A stretch of 64,000 bases of DNA from Nocardia amamiensis (lineage in GTDB: Bacteria > Actinomycetota > Actinomycetes > Mycobacteriales > Mycobacteriaceae). A program made the translations under genes and the position numbers. Positions 60,965-64,000 of the stretch are shown one piece after another (position 1 is the first letter of the stretch; each line of letters opens with the position of its first letter). Where the stretch lies: assembly GCF_015477605.1 (NCBI RefSeq), contig NZ_JADLQX010000004.1, positions 248,001 to 312,000 of the forward strand. Reading direction: 5' to 3'. The notes under the pieces are model-generated. The model saw nothing but the letters and a program-made list of their open reading frames with translations. It made no database searches and was not told the origin of the DNA.

Positions 60965-62359
60965 TTGGACCGGTCCCGGCAACCACCGGTAACCGATCCG
61001 GTGTACCGTGCCCCAGTGTTCCTTCGACAGCTCGAGCCCCGGACCGCTCGTACCACCGCCGAGGTGATCAAGTTCGCACTCTGGCCGCTTGCGGTCATGA
61101 CCGTGCTGAACCGGGTCTTCATCAAGGCTGTCAACGGCTTCATCACCGATGACTACAAGCCGGTCTACCAGGCTTCACTCGACTTCCTGAACGGCAGGCC
61201 GGTCTACACCGCGAACTTCGACTCCGTCGACCCGCACTACCTGTACCCGCCGAGCGGCACCCTGCTCATCGCGCCGATCGCCGCCATCGACTACGAGAAG
61301 TCGCGCTGGCTGTTCATCGCGCTGAACGCGATCGCGATCCTCATCGCGTGGTACCTGCTGCTGCGTCTGTTCCGGTACACGCTGAACTCGGTGGCCGCGC
61401 CCGCGCTGCTGCTGGCGATGTTCACGTCCGAGACCGTGATCAACACGCTGGTGTTCACCAACGTCAACGGCTGCGTGCTGCTTGCGGAGCTGGTCTTCAT
61501 CCATCTGCTGCTGCAACGGCGAGATCTGTGGGCGGGCGCGGCGCTCGGGCTGAGTATCGCGGTGAAGCCGACGCTGGCCCCCTTGCTATTGATCGCGCTG
61601 GTACGAGGGCAGTGGAAGGTGTTCGTCACGGCCCTCGGAGTGCCGGTGGTGCTGACCGCGATCGCCTGGCCGCTGTCGAAGGACCCGGAGAAGTTCTTCA
61701 CCCGTACCTTCCCGTACCTCTTCGAATCCCGCGACTACTTCAACAGCGCGATCGTGGGCAACGGCGAGTACTACGGCCTGCCGCCGTGGCTCACCTGGGG
61801 CATGCGCGTGGTGCTCGGCGTGCTGGTGCTGCTGTCGCTGTGGCTGCTGTACCGCTACTACCGCGAGGACGAGTTGTTCTTCGTCTGCACGTCCTCGGGC
61901 GTGCTGCTGACGGCATCGTTCCTGCTCAGCTCGCTCGGGCAGATGTACTACTCGATGATGCTGTTCCCGTTCCTGATGACGGTGGTGCTGCGCAATTCGG
62001 TGCTGCGCAACTGGCCTGCCTGGCTGGCGATCTTCGGGTTCATGAGCTACGACAAGTGGCTGTCGGACCGCTGGCAGCACATCGGGCGCAATCTGGAGTA
62101 TCTGCGCATCACCTTCGGCTGGGGTCTGCTGCTGATCGTCGTGTTCTGCGTCCTGGGCGACCGTTATCTGGCCGCGCGGCGGGAAGGCCGGCTGCCGTTC
62201 GGGATCGATCCCGCGTGGATGCGTTCCGCCCCGGACCCGCGCGGCGACGAGCCGCAGCAGGCCCTTCCCGCGGCCGACGCCGCCTTCGCGGCGGAACCAC
62301 CCAGGCCACAGAACGGTTCGGCGCCGGCGGAGCAGAATCGTATTAGCGTGGAGCCATGA
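60965..62359 (+). CDS. aftC: Alpha-(1->3)-arabinofuranosyltransferase AftC
   Basis: From the TTG at 60965 the product is 464 residues; GTG codons at 61001 and 61016 are alternatives. The protein has about ten membrane helices (GT-C, family 87) and the motif DDYKPVYQASLDFLNGRPVY in the first loop, with the metal-binding Asp pair. It ends in a hydrophilic C-terminal tail. AftC adds the alpha-1,3 branches of arabinogalactan and LAM using decaprenyl-phosphoarabinose outside the membrane. The match to the mycobacterial protein extends over most of the length, including ETVINTLVFTNVNGC and GQMYYSMMLFPFLMTVV. The msrB start overlaps its stop by four bases. Confidence 0.92.
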   Translation: MDRSRQPPVTDPVYRAPVFLRQLEPRTARTTAEVIKFALWPLAVMTVLNRVFIKAVNGFITDDYKPVYQASLDFLNGRPVYTANFDSVDPHYLYPPSGTLLIAPIAAIDYEKSRWLFIALNAIAILIAWYLLLRLFRYTLNSVAAPALLLAMFTSETVINTLVFTNVNGCVLLAELVFIHLLLQRRDLWAGAALGLSIAVKPTLAPLLLIALVRGQWKVFVTALGVPVVLTAIAWPLSKDPEKFFTRTFPYLFESRDYFNSAIVGNGEYYGLPPWLTWGMRVVLGVLVLLSLWLLYRYYREDELFFVCTSSGVLLTASFLLSSLGQMYYSMMLFPFLMTVVLRNSVLRNWPAWLAIFGFMSYDKWLSDRWQHIGRNLEYLRITFGWGLLLIVVFCVLGDRYLAARREGRLPFGIDPAWMRSAPDPRGDEPQQALPAADAAFAAEPPRPQNGSAPAEQNRISVEP

Positions 62360-62799
62360 GTTCCGAAGCCGACACGTCCATGCCCGCACCGCGGATCCAG
62401 CTTTCGCCGCAGGAATGGCGGTCGAAGCTGAATCCGGAGGAGTTCGCGGTGCTGCGCGAGGCCGCCACCGAACGCCCGTTCACCGGCGAGTACACCGACA
62501 CGAAGACCGAAGGGGTTTACCTCTGCCGGGCCTGCGGCGCGGAACTGTTCCGCAGCACGGAGAAGTTCGACTCGCACTGCGGCTGGCCGTCCTTCTTCGA
62601 TCCGGCGGCGTCCGACGCGGTGATCCTGCGCTCGGACGACTCGCTCGGCATGCACCGGGTCGAAGTGCTGTGCGCGACCTGCCACAGCCACCTCGGCCAC
62701 GTGTTCGAGGGCGAGGGGTACAACACGCCCACCGACAAGCGCTACTGCATCAACTCCATCGCCCTGCGACTGCACCCCTCGGACAGCGCAGCGGAGTAA
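62356..62799 (+). CDS. msrB: Peptide-methionine (R)-S-oxide reductase
   Basis: The ATG lies in the aftC stop (62356-62359) and gives 147 residues. MsrB reduces methionine R-sulfoxide in proteins. Two CxxC pairs bind zinc (CRAC and CATC), HCGWPSFF holds part of the active site, and YCINSIALRL has the catalytic Cys at about 131. Length and motif order are normal and there is no signal peptide, so it acts in the cytoplasm. Confidence 0.97.
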   Translation: MSSEADTSMPAPRIQLSPQEWRSKLNPEEFAVLREAATERPFTGEYTDTKTEGVYLCRACGAELFRSTEKFDSHCGWPSFFDPAASDAVILRSDDSLGMHRVEVLCATCHSHLGHVFEGEGYNTPTDKRYCINSIALRLHPSDSAAE

Positions 62800-62838
62800 C
62801 AGCCCGACGCTGTCCGGAAGAGTACAGATCCACCCATC

Positions 62839-62874
62839 ACCGCGCATGCCCCGAAATCCCGGGGCAAGCGCGGT
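62839..62874. repeat. Long imperfect hairpin in the msrB-hemQ convergent gap
   Basis: ACCGCGC-A-TGCCCCG pairs with CGGGGCA-A-GCGCGGT across the loop AAATCC: 14 pairs with one A-A mismatch. It may be a shared terminator for msrB and hemQ, although no T-run follows. The compact mismatched stem also resembles a dispersed palindromic (REP-like) unit. Confidence 0.6.
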
Positions 62875-63005
62875 GCCGGAATGACAGGTCGCCCGCCTCG
62901 AGGGCTTCCAGCAACGCGACACGCATTTCGGCGTATGCCGCCGCTCCGTCCGCGAGGTGCCGTACGCCTGCCGGGTTCGCGCGATAGCAGGGCCGGCGGG
63001 CAGAG

Positions 63006-63701
63006 TCAGGGCAGAGCGGCGATCAGCTTCTCGATCTCCACCCTGGGCCCGGTGAAGAACGGGATCTCCTCGCGCACATGCCGCCTGGCGTCGGTGGCCC
63101 GCAGATCGCGCATCAAATCGACGATGCGGTGCAATTCCGGCGCCTCGAAAGCGAGAATCCACTCGTAATCGCCGAGCGCGAACGAGCTGACCGTGTTGGC
63201 CCGCACGTCCGGGTAACCGCGCGCGGCCTTACCGTGTTCGGCCAGCATCGTGCGGCGCTCGTCGTCGGGCAGGAGATACCACTCGTAGGAGCGGACGAAC
63301 GGATACACGCAGATGTAGGCGCCCGGCTCCTCCCCGGCGAGGAAGGCCGGGATGTGACTCTTGTTGAACTCGGCGGGCCGGTGCAGCGCCGCGTTGCTCC
63401 ACACCGGCGCGCTGGCCCGGCCGAGTTCGGTGGTGCGGCGGAAATCCGCGTACGCCGCTTGCAGGTCCTCGACGCGTTCGGCGTGCGTCCAGATCATGAA
63501 GTCGGCGTCGGCACGCATCCCGGCGACGTCGTAGACACCGCGCACCACCACGTCGCGCTCGGCCAGACCGTCGAAGAACGCCCTGGCCTCCTTGGTGGCG
63601 GCGTCCCTGTCCTCACCGAGCACTCCTGGCTGCACCTGGAAGACGGAGAACATCAGGTAGCGGATGGTGGAGTTGAGAGCCTGATAGTCGAGTCGCGCCA
63701 T
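63006..63701 (-). CDS. hemQ: Coproheme decarboxylase HemQ (chlorite dismutase family)
   Basis: The ATG at 63701 ([18 protein letters not shown]) gives 231 residues. HemQ converts iron coproporphyrin III to heme b, the last step of the coproporphyrin-dependent heme pathway. Typical blocks are [40 protein letters not shown] with a catalytic-type Tyr, [20 protein letters not shown] with the proximal-side His, and [20 protein letters not shown]. Length is normal for the actinobacterial form. The next gene upstream ends four bases before it. Confidence 0.96.
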   Translation of the reverse strand: MARLDYQALNSTIRYLMFSVFQVQPGVLGEDRDAATKEARAFFDGLAERDVVVRGVYDVAGMRADADFMIWTHAERVEDLQAAYADFRRTTELGRASAPVWSNAALHRPAEFNKSHIPAFLAGEEPGAYICVYPFVRSYEWYLLPDDERRTMLAEHGKAARGYPDVRANTVSSFALGDYEWILAFEAPELHRIVDLMRDLRATDARRHVREEIPFFTGPRVEIEKLIAALP

Positions 63702-63705
63702 AGCC

Positions 63706-64000
63706 CTATCGTGCCACTCGCTCGGGAGCGCCCGCGTCGGCGGGCGTGAACTGCTCGATGTGGATCCGGTCGTCCGGAACGCCCGCGGCGCGCAGCTGGC
63801 GCTGGATGTCGCGCAGGAATCCGGGCGGCCCGCAGACATAGGCGTCCGCGTCGGCGGGCAGAGTGAGCGCCGAGAGATCCACCCGGCCGCGCCGGGCGCC
63901 GGGAGCCGGTTCCTCATACCAGATTTCGACGGTGCCCTGCTCGAGCCGGGCCGCGAGGTCGTGCAGCCGGTCGCACAGCGGGTGGGTCCGTGGTGCACGA
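63706..64000 (-). CDS. C-terminal part of a ferredoxin-NADP reductase-type domain (flavohemoprotein-like)
   Basis: Only the last 98 codons are in the window; the gene begins beyond the right edge. The visible part reads [20 protein letters not shown], then [20 protein letters not shown] and IHIEQF, the NADPH-binding end of FNR-like domains as in flavohemoproteins and phenol hydroxylase reductases. CGPPGF is the usual nucleotide-binding turn. The stop lies four bases before hemQ, so the two are likely in one operon. A heme-binding globin domain, if present, would be outside the window, so the exact enzyme type is unknown. Confidence 0.85.
   Translation of the reverse strand, partial: RAPRTHPLCDRLHDLAARLEQGTVEIWYEEPAPGARRGRVDLSALTLPADADAYVCGPPGFLRDIQRQLRAAGVPDDRIHIEQFTPADAGAPERVAR

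Overview
The window is a high-GC actinobacterial chromosome segment, most likely from Nocardia or a close mycolate-producing relative. The evidence is the very high G+C at third positions, frequent GTG and TTG starts, mycolic-acid-lineage envelope genes (pimA, patA, pgsA, aftC), HemQ, and gene order. Two blocks follow the order I remember from Mycobacterium tuberculosis: rel-apt-lipoprotein-secF-secD-yajC-ruvBAC-yebC-pdxT-tesB-pdxS-NUDIX-pimA-patA-pgsA-HIT-thrS (the Rv2583c to Rv2614c order) and zapE-ribD like-hydrolase-aftC-msrB-hemQ (the Rv2670c to Rv2676c order). That synteny is from memory and was not checked by a search.

Layout. (1) 1-4872: a compact minus-strand run of eight genes encoding small membrane proteins, two ParA/MinD-like NTPases without the Walker A lysine, and membrane-anchored or lipidated extracytoplasmic proteins. 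It looks like an actinobacterial T4SS-like or conjugation-type envelope machine, and its first gene runs off the left edge. (2) 4930-6558: a secreted cutinase-family esterase with a large internal extension. (3) 6844-19680: the rel...yajC block, interrupted by a secreted phosphodiesterase-like protein, a metallophosphoesterase relic, an NrtR-like regulator and an ABC-F ATPase. (4) 19871-29462: a Baeyer-Villiger-type monooxygenase with a divergent TetR, a DivIVA-repeat protein, ruvBAC, a thioesterase, a macrodomain protein, a GlxA-like regulator facing an oxidoreductase, and an ArsR-SRPBCC pair. (5) 29459-41583: the minus-strand yebC, vitamin B6 (pdxT/pdxS), phosphatidylinositol mannoside and thrS block. 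(6) 41842-46230: FhuF-like and PGPGW proteins, a SulP-carbonic anhydrase fusion, and directly upstream a decayed, internally deleted second copy of that fusion with its own promoter-proximal repeat. (7) 46404-47146: four tRNA genes (Val, Gly, Cys, Val). (8) 47305-57400: an accessory stretch with a sigma-r4/TnsA-like protein, a membrane-anchored CoiA-like nuclease, a disordered protein, a LysR-FMO-P450 set, a GNAT, an alpha/beta hydrolase and a secreted tyrosine phosphatase. (9) 57532-64000: conserved zapE...hemQ and the end of a flavohemoprotein-like reductase.

How the genes fit together. PgsA, PimA and PatA make the first phosphatidylinositol mannosides, and AftC branches arabinan. PdxS/PdxT make pyridoxal phosphate, SecD/SecF/YajC assist the translocon, RuvABC resolves Holliday junctions, and Rel controls (p)ppGpp. 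Four regulators (TetR, GlxA-type, ArsR, LysR) sit beside dyad-symmetric DNA that could be their operators. The least explained parts are the left-edge envelope cluster and the two convergent nuclease-fold genes next to the tRNAs. I see no rRNA, CRISPR array, insertion sequence, integrase or replication origin.
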